Assembly: GCA_036924085.1 (NCBI GenBank)
Contig: JAVGWX010000002.1
Location: 91,263,371 to 91,327,370 of the forward strand
DNA length: 64,000 bases
Reading direction: 5' to 3'
DNA from: Ariolimax columbianus
Taxonomy: Eukaryota; Mollusca; Gastropoda; Stylommatophora; Arionidae
Below the pieces are notes generated by a model that saw only the letters and a program-made list of their open reading frames with translations, was not told the origin of the DNA and ran no database searches. The translations under genes and the position numbers were made by a program. Positions 18,915 to 29,519 of the stretch are shown piece by piece (within the stretch, counting starts at the first letter, position 1; every line of letters starts with the position of its first letter).

Positions 18915-19354
18915 TAGGAGGCGCGTTGAAATGAAACCGGACCAAACTGCAACTAGTGAACATACGTACGATGCACATGATGACGTCTTTTCTGGTGTAA
19001 ACAGCACACACCAACCTTCAAGTTTGCAAAATTGCATTATCCTCCGATTCATAGTTTCCTTAGCAGACCGTTGCAAACATGGCGGGTGTGATACAGAATC
19101 CGTCCAGAGTTGATCAGCGCGCGGTGATTCGGTTTCTACCAGCTGAAGGATGTCAACCAGTTGACATTCATCGTAGATTGCAGGCTGTGTATGGTGACAA
19201 AAGTGTCGAAGACCACAGTGAAGAACTGAACAACGATGTTTAAAGTAGGAGGCGAGTTAACGAAAGGCCTTCCGAAACCAGGCCAGGCGCATATTGTTGC
19301 GTTAACTCAAGTCCTTCTTGAAACATCGTTGTCCAGTTCTTCACTGTTGTCTTC
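18915..19354 (+). mobile_element. FB-II foldback mariner, right part lost
   Basis: Starts TAGGAGGCGCGTTGAAATGA (terminal repeat), runs through the leader and transposase start MAGVIQNPSRVDQRAVIRFL and DIHRRLQAVYGDKSV, then a 2-base deletion shifts the frame. At 19261 the arm ends (gagttaac), a 39-bp loop follows (ctggcc- and catattgttgc-containing), and from 19301 the sequence turns back as gttaactcaagtccttcttg, an inverted copy of the arm. The returning arm is cut at 19354, next to the LINE that follows. The turning point gttgc/gttaac equals that in the 38583 copy, defining subfamily FB-II. Confidence 0.8.
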
Positions 19355-19737
19355 TAATAATGAGTTCCAATGAGATTAGCTACTTGGAATGTTTTGACAT
19401 TAAACGGGACAGGCTACGTCAAAGCCATGTCCAGAATCGTACGCCGACCAAAGATTGTAATAGCCGGCTTCACTGAAGCAAGACTTAAGGGCCAAGGCCA
19501 ATGTGACGTTAAGGATGCATGCCTACAGCCCTCAGGTGGACAACTTCACAGAAACGGTGTAACCTTATTTGTAAGACCGCCACTGCGATTGTGCATGGCA
19601 TCTTGGCAAGCTATCTCCGATAGGCTTCTCCTGGCGCGTCTAGGCATAAACACGGCTACTTATCCATAATGGTTGCCTTTGCGCCCACTGACCTGCCTTT
19701 ACCTAAAGTAAAGGACGACTTTTAACAAGACATGACC

Positions 19738-19945
19738 AATGCTACTGCCACAGTTCTCGATCATGATGAACTAATCCTACTGCCACAGTTCCCAATCATG
19801 ATGAACTAATCCTACTGCCACAGTTCCAGATCATGATGAACTAATTCTACTGCCACAGTTTCAGATCATGATGAACTAATCCTACTGCCACAGTTCCAGA
19901 TCATGATGAACTAATCCTACTGCCACAATTCCAGATCATGATGAA
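19738..19945. repeat. 35-bp minisatellite inside the LINE endonuclease
   Basis: Six units of 35 bp, ctactgccacagttccagat then catgatgaactaatc. The last unit joins the codons for DEIILLGDLNA, so the unit is derived from the coding sequence just upstream of the GDLN motif. 35 is not a multiple of three, so the frame changes with each unit. Confidence 0.95.
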
Positions 19946-20089
19946 ATAATCCTGCTGGGCGATCTCAACGCTGTCTCAGAATCCAGTGGCGTTGGCTTCG
20001 AGCCTGTCCTGGGCCACAACTCAGAAAGATTCCTGTCATTCAGCGCTACTTTCAACCTGCAGATCACCGGGTGGTGGTACCATCGTTTA

Positions 20090-20770
20090 AGTATCCACCG
20101 ACACACATGGATTTCATATCCACCGACACACATGGATTTCATATCCACCGACACACATGGATTTCATATCCACCGACACACATGAATGTCATATCCACCG
20201 ACACACATGGATTTCATGTCCACCAACACACATGGATTTCATATCCAGCGACACACATGAATGTCATTTCCACCGACACACATGGATTTCACATCCACCG
20301 ACACACATGGATTTCATATCCACCGACACACATGGATTTCATATCCACCGACACACATGGATTTCATATCCTCCGACACACATGGATTTCATATCCACCG
20401 ACACACATGGATTTCATATCCACCGACACACATGGATGTCATGTCCACCGATACACATGGATTTCATATCCACCGACACACATGGATTTCATATCCACCA
20501 ACACACATGAATTTCATGTCCACCGACACACATGGATTTCATATCCACCGACACACATGGATTTAATATTCACTGACACACATGGGTTTCATATCCACCG
20601 CCACACATGGATTTCATATGCACCGACACACATGGATTTCATATCCACCGACATACATGGATTTCATATCCACCGACACATATGGATTTCCTTATCCACC
20701 GACACACATGTATTTATATCCTCCGACACACATGGATTTCAAATCCACTGACACACATGGATTTCCAACG
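20090..20770. repeat. 25-bp minisatellite inside the LINE endonuclease
   Basis: About 27 units of 25 bp, acacacatggatttcatatc plus caccg, with a few variants (gaatg, atgtc). Since 25 is not a multiple of three, each frame cycles through three readings (HTWIS, THMDF, DTHGF) with a 25-residue period; hence three long overlapping frames on the plus strand. It sits between the GDLN and DHRL motifs of the endonuclease. Confidence 0.97.
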
Positions 20771-21513
20771 ACCGAAAAACCAGAAAGGAAATCGACTATA
20801 TCCTGGTGAGAAGTCTCGACCGGGTGACCTCCTGCCGTGTCCTTTGAGGCGCGGAGGCCCCAGCTAACACTGATCACCGCCTGCTGACAGCGATGTTCTC
20901 CATCAGTCCATGCCTCTTTCAAACCGGCACAGCCCCCACAAGATTAATGTCCAGCTTATCAAACTCGACCCGAGTACTGCCGAGAAATACCTCGATGCTG
21001 TCGGGTGTTACCTCGCTGCTGTGGACTCCCTCCCAGATGACCCGAAGGCAGCATGATCTACCATACAAGAGGCGCGATGCGACCAAGTTTACCAAGAGAT
21101 CAGAACGTCAACCACCGCTCTCTGACACCTACAACTGAATACTTCAAAGGAAAGCTGCTAGGCGTCGCAATGATCTTGTCGAGCGCCGACGGCAACAAAG
21201 CCGTTTCCGCGGCGGCGGCGAGGTTTCTTCAGTGACATTGCTGATTCCGTCGAAGTTCGTCTCAGATCTAACGATCTCAGGCCCGCCTACCGGACCATAC
21301 AGCTTTTTCGCACTGGAGGTACGAAGAAGGCCCACGACAGTGTCGAGTTTGTGAATAAGTCAGATGGCAACTTCTCCCAGCCCACAGACTAGCACTGACC
21401 ATCCAACTCTGGCAGAAGTCCAGGCAGCCATACGCAAGCTTAAAGATGGACGTGCTGCGGGCCCCAATCTCATCCGGCCGGAACTCCTGAAATAGGCATT
21501 TGGCCCCATCAGT

Positions 21514-21628
21514 TCTGCTCTACACCACCTCTTCCTTCAGGTCTGCTCTACACCACCTCTTCCTTCAGGTCTGGTCTACACCACCTCTTCCTTCAGGTCT
21601 GCTCTACACCATCTCTTCCTTCAGTTCT
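21514..21628. repeat. 28-bp minisatellite between LINE endonuclease and RT
   Basis: Four units of tctgctctacaccacctctt plus ccttcagg. The unit encodes the LHHLFLQ segment of the RT N-terminal region; units shift frame by one base each. Confidence 0.92.
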
Positions 21629-22904
21629 GGAGGACGGGAAGTATTCCAGCCGATTGTCGTGATGGGATAGTTGTCGCCCTTTACAAAGTGAAGTGTAGCC
21701 GCGAGGACTGCAACAATTATAGGCCAATAACGCTGCTGTCAGTCCCAGGCAAGGTATTCACGCACGTGCTGTTGGTCCGACTGAAACCACTGCTGGTCTC
21801 AATACGTCGCCCACATCAGTCGGATTTCACGCCAGGTCGATCGACAGGGTATGCCATCCTCGCACTCCGTCTCCTGGCAAAGTTACCCCTCGCATTTACT
21901 CGCCCCATTGTACTGCATACGTGGACTTGAAGGCAGCATTCGACTCGGTGGTCAGATCGGCGCTGAGAAAGGCCATGCAAGGCATCGGAACTCCTACGTC
22001 GCTCCTAGACATCATTAAAACGTTGCAATCGAATAGTGGCGCCAGAATCCGTCTCGGGGGCACTCTCTCTGAAAGATTCCCAGCATCTACGAGTGACAGA
22101 CAGGACTGTGTCCTTGTTCCCGCTCTTCTGTCGGGCTGTCGAATCGTTCCTGGACCACCTCAGCTCTCAGCACCATGGAATCACTATTGGCCAAATGTAC
22201 ATCACTGACCTCGTCTACGCGGATGACATAGTCCTGCTAAGCCCGGATAATACAGCGCTGTAACAGTCTGTTGAGTATCTGGATAGTACAGCTCAAAATA
22301 TGGGACTATCAATCTGATGGGCGAAGACCAAAATTCAGTATCCTGGCTCTGATACAAGGTCCCAGAACATAGTAGTTCGCGGTCACATAGCGGAGAGCGT
22401 AAATGAACTTTCTTATCTCGGAATCACAATGTCATCTGACGGACACATATGTCAAGACGGATTGGTTTCGCTGCTTCGGCGATGAACGACCTCCGGCCTC
22501 GTGTGGAACAATAGTAGATTATCCCTGAGTTCAAGGCTGCGTATTTACCAGTCGTGTGTGATTTCAGTGCTAAGGTATGAACCGAAACCTAGACTCTGCT
22601 GAAAAAGGACATCAAAACTCGAGTCCTTTCATACACTCAATCAACGGCGTATTCTTGGAATTCGTTGGTACGATCTCGTGCGAAATGTCGAGGTCCCTAC
22701 TATGACTAACCACCCAACTGTATCAGAAGTCCTGGACCGTCGCCGCCGTGCCCTGTTTAGACGTTGTCCTACAGGATCAGGAAGTTCCAGCTCACCGGAT
22801 CATTCTTAAGGCAGTTCAAAGTGCTAAGGGTATCCAACCAGCTGGCTGGAAGCTCAGGAGAGACCGTCCCCAAAACACGTGACTTTAACAGATAGCAACT
22901 CCAC

Positions 22905-22929
22905 ACCCCCCCCCCCCCCCCCCCCCCCA
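22905..22929. repeat. Poly-C run
   Basis: Twenty-plus consecutive C residues just after the LINE 3' region. Confidence 0.85.
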
Positions 22930-23094
22930 TCCCTCTCTGAGATGGCCAAGATGGTGTCAGTGAGACACTGAAGAAACACGGAAAGACAACATCGGCGACA
23001 AAGCTGGCAAATGACAGAAAACTGCACCTCCCCACGGCGTCTAACGACACAAGTGGATAATAGATGATGGTGATTAGCAACACAATAGGTCAAT

Positions 23095-23520
23095 GCCAGG
23101 AGGTTGTACTATTACAGATGCAATGTCAGTTCTGAAAGTCGTCAAGAATGCTAAAGTGCCAGAGCTTAAAAAACCTCAGGCCAATTAAAAACTAATAGAA
23201 TGTTAGTTCTACAGTGGATACCATCACACTCTGGCCCATCTCAGGAAATGAGACAACAGACAGCAAAGCAACAGGAAAACAAAATATCAAACAGTCCCGT
23301 TCCAAGAAAAAAAAGAACTTGATCAACGACAAGGAAAGTTCACAAAAATCAGAGACAACTATCACTGTCTTGATTGAGCCGAGTAAGTGAACCAGTTCAA
23401 CGTGTGAACTGACATAACAGATTCAATGGCCACTTACACAAGCGAATGATTGACAATATCGCCCATGAGTATGTCCGGACAATCAGCACATAGAGCCGAA
23501 CATTTCACCCAAGACGTTTG
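23095..23520 (+). mobile_element. L-RH LINE relic, RNase H region
   Basis: Frames give LVLQWIPSHSGPSQEM (the WIP.H.G box), GNETTDSKA in the neighbouring frame, DYHCLD, then SGQSAHRAEHFTQDV. The latter part aligns with 39345-39945 (IHCLDRAGQVI, EQAAQTSEHILQDC). Highly decayed, no open frame. Ends where a short 37-bp-type array starts. Confidence 0.65.
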
Positions 23521-23668
23521 CGTATCCATGACTAACATAATCTGCTCAGTATCTTTCGCCTATTCTTAACTAATATAATCTGATCAGTATATTTCACCTG
23601 ATCGTGACTACCATAATCTGATCAGTATAATTTACCTGACTCTGACTAACATAGTCTGACAAGCATAG
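23520..23668. repeat. Short diverged array of the 37-bp satellite
   Basis: About four units resembling the 13583 satellite: gactaacataatctgctcag, tatctttcgcctattctt, aatctgatcagtatatttca and cctgatcgtgac. More diverged than the main array. Confidence 0.75.
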
Positions 23669-23679
23669 TCTCCAAAATA

Positions 23680-23890
23680 CTTCCGTTCTTTCTTGTTTAT
23701 AGTCAATATCTCCGAGTCATACAGTGCCACAGACCAGATATGTGCATTGAGATTTCTTTCGCAGAGGAAGATATTTGTACTTTTCGTAGTAAGTATTCTC
23801 CATTCATCTCTGAACGCTGTTAATATCCTTTTGCTTTGGTTTGAGAAGGTTTGCTTTTCTGGATTCTACTGGCTAAGGTACGCTGTTTTC
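23680..23890 (-). mobile_element. LINE RT C-terminal fragment
   Basis: The minus strand carries SVALYDSEILTINKKERKYF, equivalent to the LYG.E.WT.....K box of LINE RT tails, after KEISMHIW. Short and truncated on both sides. Confidence 0.6.
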
Positions 23891-23934
23891 TACCCCATAT
23901 CTTAGTACTTTGGTCTATATTAGCACATATTGGT

Positions 23935-24315
23935 CAGTTTATGGATGCGTGTGTGTATCATTTTGTAATGTGGACATATTGACCTGTGTATTAATGTGTT
24001 TGTATATCTGTTTGTAATGTGAACGTATTGGTCAGCGTATGGATGCGTGTGTGTATCTGTTTGTAATGTGGACGTATTGGCCAGCGTATAGATGCGTGTG
24101 TGTATCTGTTTGTAATGTGAACGTATTGGTCAGCGTATGGATGCGTTTGTATATATGTTTGTAATGTGAACGTATTGGCCAATGCATGGACGCGTGTATG
24201 CATCTATTTGTAATGTGAACGTACTGACCAACGTATGATGCGTGTGTGTATCTGTTTGTAATGTGGACGTACTGACCAATGTATGAATGCGTGTGTGTAT
24301 CTGTTTGTAATGTGT
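23935..24315. repeat. 49-bp minisatellite
   Basis: About 7.5 units of 49 bp containing tgtttgtaatgtgaacgtat, tggtcagcgtatggatgcgt and gtgtgtatc; units start near 24009, 24058 and 24107. Middle units are most alike. Confidence 0.93.
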
Positions 24316-24344
24316 TACACTATAGCTGTTTTGCAGTACAGTAG

Positions 24345-24440
24345 TCTTGCCATTCTTTACGTGGAGAAGTAGTCATACCGAGAAAAATCCCTTACTTGCC
24401 CAGTCAAATTGGACACAAGTGATTTCGAACCCGGTATGGT
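24345..24440 (-). mobile_element. SINE-G fragment
   Basis: On the minus strand a B-box-like gggttcgaaatcac is followed by ttgtgtccaatttgactggg and gggatttttctcgg. A comparable order (gaattcaaatcacgtctcg, tgtccaatttgg) occurs in the repeat at 63480-63700. The A-box end is missing. Confidence 0.45.
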
Positions 24441-24464
24441 GGGATTACAAACCAAAAATTCATT

Positions 24465-24640
24465 TCTAGCTCTTATATCTGAATGCCTACGAACGTCCTC
24501 TATAACGATTTGTCCTAGATATGGGAACTTGCTCACTAGCTCGATCCGTTGAGCTTCTATAAATAGATTTCTGCTTGTGATTTCTCTGCAATCACCATAA
24601 CCTGTGTCGGGGCATGCGTCTTAATTCACACCAAGCAAAA
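24465..24640 (-). mobile_element. LINE RT fragment
   Basis: Minus-strand translation gives RIELVSKFPYLGQIVIEDV and RRHSDIRAR, which fits the FKYLG..I..DG....EI..RI box between the RT palm and the thumb of many LINEs. No further domain is visible. Confidence 0.6.
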
Positions 24641-25430
24641 GAAATGTATATTTTTAGCACCATATTTGAAGTAGTAACGTTACAGAATAATCCACTTATT
24701 AACTGTTGGGGGTGTCAAACATTCGGCCAGAATAGACGTGAATTACTGCTTCTGCTTCCTCGTGCCGTCTGAGCAAATGAATGTCATGAATCTGACAACG
24801 TTTGTCCAAGATAAGGAGAGTAGCATCCAGTTTCTACAGCAGCATGGCATTATCCATGTTCTCAGACGATGTGATAACTTCATCATTGGCTCCTTTCGTC
24901 TTGTCAGACAATAGTGATTGTGCTATTATCACAAAGCCCGGGCAGAAATATAGAGACCATGTGTTGCCCATGTAGTATTATCCATCTCTCGGTCGCCTTG
25001 TTTGCTCCAAGGGAAAAGTGATACCAATATATTTGGAACAAGGCAAGCTGCAGAAGTTGCCGGATCAGCAAAGCAATGCTCTATCTGTTCGCCTGTTGGG
25101 GCTTCACTCCTAGACCAGCCACCAACCAAGGCTAAGTGCCTGGTCTGCCCTGCCACAACACTCAGCTGAGGTTGTCTTTTCTCGCTCTAAGATAAGACAT
25201 TGTATCCTCTCGCTTGTGCTCCTTTGCACATCGTCGGTTGTCAGGTTTGGTAGATGCTGACCAACTTTCAGTTATCAGAAAACAGGTTGCACAGTCATAT
25301 CTAACAAAACCCGACAAGACACGCCAGTATCTTATCAGCAAGGCTTCAGATGGTTTGAAATCAGTTTTCTTTCTCCTAGATGAGCTGTCTTCCTAGGCTT
25401 TCGAACTCCATCTGCCCGACACGTAATAAC
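24640..25430. other. Unassigned stretch
   Basis: Two short frames (24929-25156 minus, 25214-25396 plus) show no motif. A block near 25340-25390, ggtttgaaatcagttttctt then tctcctagatgag, is repeated at 56885-56925, so part of it is an unclassified interspersed repeat. Confidence 0.35.
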
Positions 25431-25431
25431 T

Positions 25432-26260
25432 ACAATGTTACTTAAACCTAACTCTATAGCTCTAATTATAACCTTGACCCTAACCAAATCACTAAACCTA
25501 ACCTTAAACCTAAACCTTAACATAAGCCTAAACCTACCCTAATCCTAACCATGAACCTTACCATAAACCATAACCCTACACCTAGCCATAAATATAACCC
25601 TAAACCTTACCATAAACCATAACCTTTAAACTAACTATAACTCTAAACCTAACCATAAACCTAACCCGAAACCTAATCATGACCTTAAACCTAACTCTAA
25701 ACCTAACTCTAAACCTAACTCTAAACCTAACCCTAACTCTAAACCTTACCATAATCATCAGCCTAACCCTAGACCTAACTATACCCCTAAACCTAACCAT
25801 AACTCTAAACCTAACCTTAAACTTAACCCTAAACCTAACCATAACAACAAACATAACCCTAACCCTAAACCTAACCTTAACCCGACACCTAACTCTAACC
25901 CTAAACATAACCTTAACCCTAACCCTAAATTTAAACCTAACCCTAATCCTAACCCTAAACCTAACCCTAAACCTAGCCATAATCCTAAACCTAACCCAAA
26001 CCCTAAATCTAAACCTAACGCTAACCCTAAACCTACCACTTAACCTGAACCAAACCCACACCCTAACCCTAACCGAAAACCTTACCATAACCCTAACCCT
26101 AAACCTAGCCCAAACCTAACCCTAAACATAACGCTAACCAAAAACCTAACCATAAACCTAACCCTACCCCAAAACCTTACCATAAACCTAACTCAATCTC
26201 AAAACCTTACCATAAACCTAACCTATCCAAAAACTTTACCAAAAACCTAACACTATCACT
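25432..26260. repeat. Degenerate telomere-like (CCCTAA/CCTAAA)n array
   Basis: About 830 bp of 6-bp-type units CCCTAA, CCTAAA, CCATAA and CTCTAA on the plus strand. Perfect CCCTAA pairs such as accctaaccctaaacctaac are common near 25850-26110. The animal telomere repeat TTAGGG is the closest known motif, read on the minus strand. Mutated units throughout show it is old and interstitial. All frames over it stay open and give artefact proteins. Confidence 0.9.
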
Positions 26261-26339
26261 TCACAAAACTGAATATAACCATCTCTTCTACACTTCTCTG
26301 TATCTATCTAATCCTTTATTTATTTATTTAAAAGAAAAT

Positions 26340-26940
26340 TATATCGACCTACCTTTCGGTTAACCCTAAACGGAATGTACTGTTATTTGCGATGGGAACC
26401 ACGGGAACTCTGTTTGTGGGGAATTAAGACGCAAGAACCCGCGTGTCTTCTGTGTGTTTATCTTTGTTCTATATTCCCTTGCGATATTGTTCATTTTGTT
26501 AATCGCGTATTGCAAATCCCCCTTCCGAATCCACAAGTATGGCCAGGTCACTTGCAAACTAAATAGCGTCAAAGTGTTTGTCTTCGACCAAATTGCAACC
26601 ACCCACGGTTTGTTCAATCATTCACTTCGACTATGCGTTGAATAATCCAAGTGACAGTAGTCAGCCCAGTCTCAACCCCTTCCTAATTTCCTATTAACCA
26701 TAAAACCAATTCCCAACTACTTTGATAATCAGCTCAACAGATTGCCCGTTAGATCTGTGTAAGGCTAAGGTCCGTCTACATTGCCACAAGTATATCAATT
26801 TGGGGGCTTCGAAAACTTCAAAGTAGTGCTCTCTCCACTGTCTGTCACACACAATGGTAGTGGCGCTGTTCCGTATGATGCCGGATAGCTTCTTTGATCA
26901 CTATTTCTAAGATATCTTTGGAATTTATTTCACTACTGTC
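26340..26940 (-). mobile_element. LINE RT fragment (palm, FADD box region)
   Basis: Minus strand: in one frame FASDLAILVDSEG (the FADD box with the first catalytic Asp replaced by Ser), then after a frameshift in a G-run GDLQYAINKMNNIAREYR then KINTQKTRG. This is the classic segment around the YADD/FADD box and the following helix. The 26640-26940 part is tentatively the upstream RT linker (CVTDSGES, SSEINSKDILE). One side abuts the telomere-like array. Confidence 0.6.
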
Positions 26941-27164
26941 CATTATCTTGTGTTTCTCTGTCATTTGTGTCCACTCTCTTTGTTTTTCATTGGTTTTTGT
27001 CTTTCGACCCCGTGTGGAGGGAGCTACGTAATGTCCTTTGGTTCGCCTGTCTCATTACTCAATGACGCATTTATCACGATTAGGTATCTCAGTTCAACCG
27101 GGTTTACAAGAGGCGGGGGAAATAAAGGTATAGGCAAAGGGAACATGTTCTCGTTCAGTTTTTG

Positions 27165-27345
27165 CTCAAGTCTACCCAGTTATAAACGGGTACGTGATTT
27201 GTATTTAGGGCATGTAGTGCAGCGAGTAAGGTACATGGTCACCATATACCTCTCCACAAAAACAACAACAAAATAGACGGTGAAAAATGCTATTCTAACA
27301 TTTGCTTGCCCTTTAGAGTATCTGTTGCTTTCACTTTTTCTAACA
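27165..27345 (+). repeat. Duplicated module, copy 1
   Basis: Runs tgctcaagtctacccagtta, taaacgggtacgtgattt, gcatgtagtgcagcgag, tacatggtcacc, tagacggtgaaaaatgc and ccctttagagtatctgttg. A diverged copy with the same order is at 27733-27920. It opens with the SINE-D body motif ctacccag.t.taaa.gggta. Confidence 0.7.
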
Positions 27346-27570
27346 TCTTTATGTTCTTCTTTTTCTACTTTATGTTCTTCTTTTTCTACTTTATGTTCTT
27401 CTTCTTCTACTTTATGTTCTTCTTCTTCTACTTTATGTTCTTCTTCTTCTACTTTATGTTCTTCTTCTTCTACTTTATGTTCTTCTTCTTCTACTTTATG
27501 TTCTTCTTCTTCTACTTTATGTTCTTCTTCTTCTACTTTATGTTCTTCTTCTTCTACTTTATGCTCCAAT
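27340..27570. repeat. 21-bp TTC-rich minisatellite
   Basis: About ten units of ttctactttatgttcttctt plus one base. The unit is 7 codons long, so all frames stay open (STLCSSS, YFMFFF, EEHKVEE). Almost identical units indicate recent expansion. Confidence 0.96.
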
Positions 27571-27732
27571 TGTTCTTCTTTTACTTTTGTTCTTCGTTTC
27601 CTTCTTCTACTTTAGTTTTACTTGTTCTTGTTCGTCTTCTCCTTTTTTTAAAATTCTTGTTCTTGTTCGTCTTATTCTAATTTTTGTTATTCTTCTTGTT
27701 CTATTTCTACTTTTTGTTATCATCTAATTGGC

Positions 27733-27920
27733 GCCGTGCTCAAGTCTACCCAGTTATAAATAGGTACGCGATTTGCAGTTAGGGCATGTAATACAGCGAG
27801 GATGTGACATGGTCACTATTTAGATTCCACCTCTAAAAAAAAAATTAGATGGTGAACAATGAGCTTGTAACATTTTATTGCCCTCCAGAGTGTCTGTTGT
27901 TTGAACTTTTTCTTTAGTCA
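27733..27920 (+). repeat. Duplicated module, copy 2
   Basis: Same order as 27165-27345: tgctcaagtctacccagtta, gggcatgtaatacagcgag, gacatggtcact, agatggtgaacaatg, ccctccagagtgtctgttg. The two are preceded by TTC-rich DNA in the same way. Confidence 0.65.
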
Positions 27921-28074
27921 GCCGTGTCATGCAGAAGTGAATCATGGACAATTAGTAACGACGAAGCAGTAAACTCGAAAATTGTAGATGTGGGTTAAAA
28001 GAGTAAGTAAAAAAGTGGAAATTCAGCATAATTAACCGCTGGTTGGAAATTGAGTTTTTGAAGACTCCACTGTA

Positions 28075-28265
28075 CTAAGCTACAGCTTGTGAGAGGTGGG
28101 GTGGCCAGTGCCCCTTCCTTGCTATTTTTACTTTCCCTAACTCATGCGTCATGTACCAATTTACAGCTGGGTTGACTGTAGAAGCATCTTGCGATTAAAA
28201 TCACGACCCAGAATTTTGTTTAGTCTCCTGACGCCATTCGAACCGAGGTACGCTGTTACCACAGA
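28075..28265 (-). mobile_element. SINE-D body copy
   Basis: On the minus strand gtcaacccagctgtaaattg, gtacatgacgcatgag, aaaaatagcaaggaaggggc and actggccaccccacctc. This matches the plus-strand copy at 29240-29345. The tRNA-like head is not clear here. Confidence 0.6.
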
Positions 28266-28379
28266 AAATAGCGAATTGCTCGATAGAAGGAAAAACAAGA
28301 TTGGATCGGATACCCAGTGGGGACAGGAAGATGAATGACATCTGCGTTACAACATAAAGGTCTTCATTATAAACAAGGA

Positions 28380-28622
28380 ACCACACAGATGATAACATCT
28401 ACAAGTTGTTGTTCTGATTAGGAGAGCTTTACAGAGTGTGTCTTTGATCCTCTCTATCCATGGTCGCCGGGGTCGACCTCTTGTTGCTAGCCCTGAAACC
28501 TCCACGTAGTGTGACGTCGTTGCAGGTATTTATACTGTATCCTTGTCAATTGTCTAAAGCACTTTATTTTGTGTGCCTCAATATAGTAATTAACCGATGT
28601 AGTTCTCAGCGCGTAGCCTAGT
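28380..28622 (+). repeat. 243-bp duplication, copy 1
   Basis: Nearly identical to 28921-29168: accacacagatgataac, acaagttgttgttctgatta, ggtcgacctcttgttgctag, gtgtgacgtcgttgcagg, tatttatactgtatcc and cagcgcgtagcctagtc. Only a handful of base differences. Not coding. Confidence 0.9.
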
Positions 28623-28699
28623 CGACAGTTTTTCTTGTTGTTGTTGTTCTTCTACGTTTTGCTCTTCTAGTTTTCCCACTTTTCGTTCTTCTTTGTTGT

Positions 28700-28865
28700 C
28701 TTTTTTTCTTTTTGGTCTTCTTAATCTTCTTCTTTTTTAACTACTACTTTTTCTCTTTTTTCTTTTTTTTTCTTTTTCTTCTTCTTCTTCTTTCTCTTCA
28801 TCTTCTTCTTGTTATTCTTTATCTTGTTTTTCATCTTTTTCTATTTGTTGTTCTTGTCCATTTTG
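28700..28865. repeat. TTC-rich low-complexity stretch
   Basis: T/C-rich DNA with TTC runs, in the same relation to the following module as the TTC arrays at 27340 and 27600-27730. Confidence 0.75.
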
Positions 28866-28920
28866 CGCTCTGCTCAAGTCTACCCAGTTATAAATGGGTA
28901 CGTGAACCACACAGAATCAC

Positions 28921-29168
28921 AAAGAACCACACAGATGATAACACCTACAAGTTGTTGTTCTGATTAGGAGAGCATTACAGAGTGTGTCTTTGATCCTCTC
29001 TATCCATGGTCGCTGGGGTCGACCTCTTGTTGCTAGCCCTGAAACCTCAACGTAGTGTGACGTCGTTGCAGGTATTTATACTGTATCCTTGTCAATTGTC
29101 TAAAGCACTTTATTTTGTGTGCTACAATATAGTAGTAATTGATGAAGTTCCCAGCGCGTAGCCTAGTC
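28921..29168 (+). repeat. 243-bp duplication, copy 2
   Basis: Copy of 28380-28622 located 540 bp downstream in the same orientation. It is preceded by a SINE-D motif (tctacccagttataaatggg) at 28877. Confidence 0.9.
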
Positions 29169-29239
29169 AGCTGGCTTGCTAGACTGGGATTAGAGCATGT
29201 CGGACAACAGATAAAAAATAACCCGAACAATGATTCATT

Positions 29240-29345
29240 CCTGGTACGACTGCTCATCCAGTCGACCCAGTTGTAAATGGGTACCTGGCGTATGAGTTTG
29301 AAAAGGTAAAAACAGCAAGGAAGGTATCTAGCCACCCAATCTCAG
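29240..29345 (+). mobile_element. SINE-D body copy
   Basis: Reads cagtcgacccagttgtaaat, gggtacctggcgtatgag, aaaaacagcaaggaagg and tagccaccc. It matches the minus copy at 28075-28265 and the block at 60418-60510. Confidence 0.6.
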
Positions 29346-29519
29346 GTAGGCTGCGGCTTAGTAAATGAAGAGCTATCTTCATCCCCGACGGCAGGTTCTG
29401 CTATGACGGGACTGACCTTTACCTTAGCCATCATTTTCCTCAAAGTGCTTTTACAAATTTTGTCGCCAATTATCTTTCCTGCTGTACTTCATTCACATCA
29501 CATCTCCATCTCAGGTTAA

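Larger units (their letters stand above)
19368..22875 (+). mobile_element. Longest LINE relic: APE endonuclease plus reverse transcriptase
   Basis: Endonuclease: MRLATWNVLTLNGTGYV, then IAGFTEARLKG (catalytic Glu), AFAPTDLPLP, LLGDLNAVSESSGVG (catalytic Asp-Asn), NTDHRLLTAM (catalytic Asp-His) near 20866. RT: AGPNLIRPELLK, NNYRPITLLSVPGKVF, FTPGRSTGYAIL, DLKAAFDSVVRSALRKA, then DLVYADDIVLLSPDN with the YADD box at 22215-22226, and MGLSI.WAKTKIQ. The tail reads LGIRWYDLVRN and HPTVSEVLDRRRRALF near 22690-22760. Many stops and frameshifts, plus three minisatellites inside the coding part (19738, 20090, 21514). Catalytic boxes are readable but the protein is not. LINE identity is sure, clade not assigned. 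Confidence 0.88.

Noticed and set aside
20071..20809. Long His/Thr-rich frames with HTWISYPPTHMDF-type repeats
   Set aside because: They are the 25-bp minisatellite; three overlapping frames show the same cycle in different phase.
19368..22875. An intact, active LINE
   Set aside because: YADD and the endonuclease boxes can be read, but there are many stops, frameshifts and three minisatellites within the coding region.
25600..26119. Arg/Val/Phe and Leu/Thr/Asn frames of up to 162 residues
   Set aside because: Translations of the telomere-like array on both strands.
27180..27680. Glu-rich EEHKVEE coiled-coil-like frame
   Set aside because: Caused by the 21-bp TTC-rich minisatellite, which stays open in several frames.
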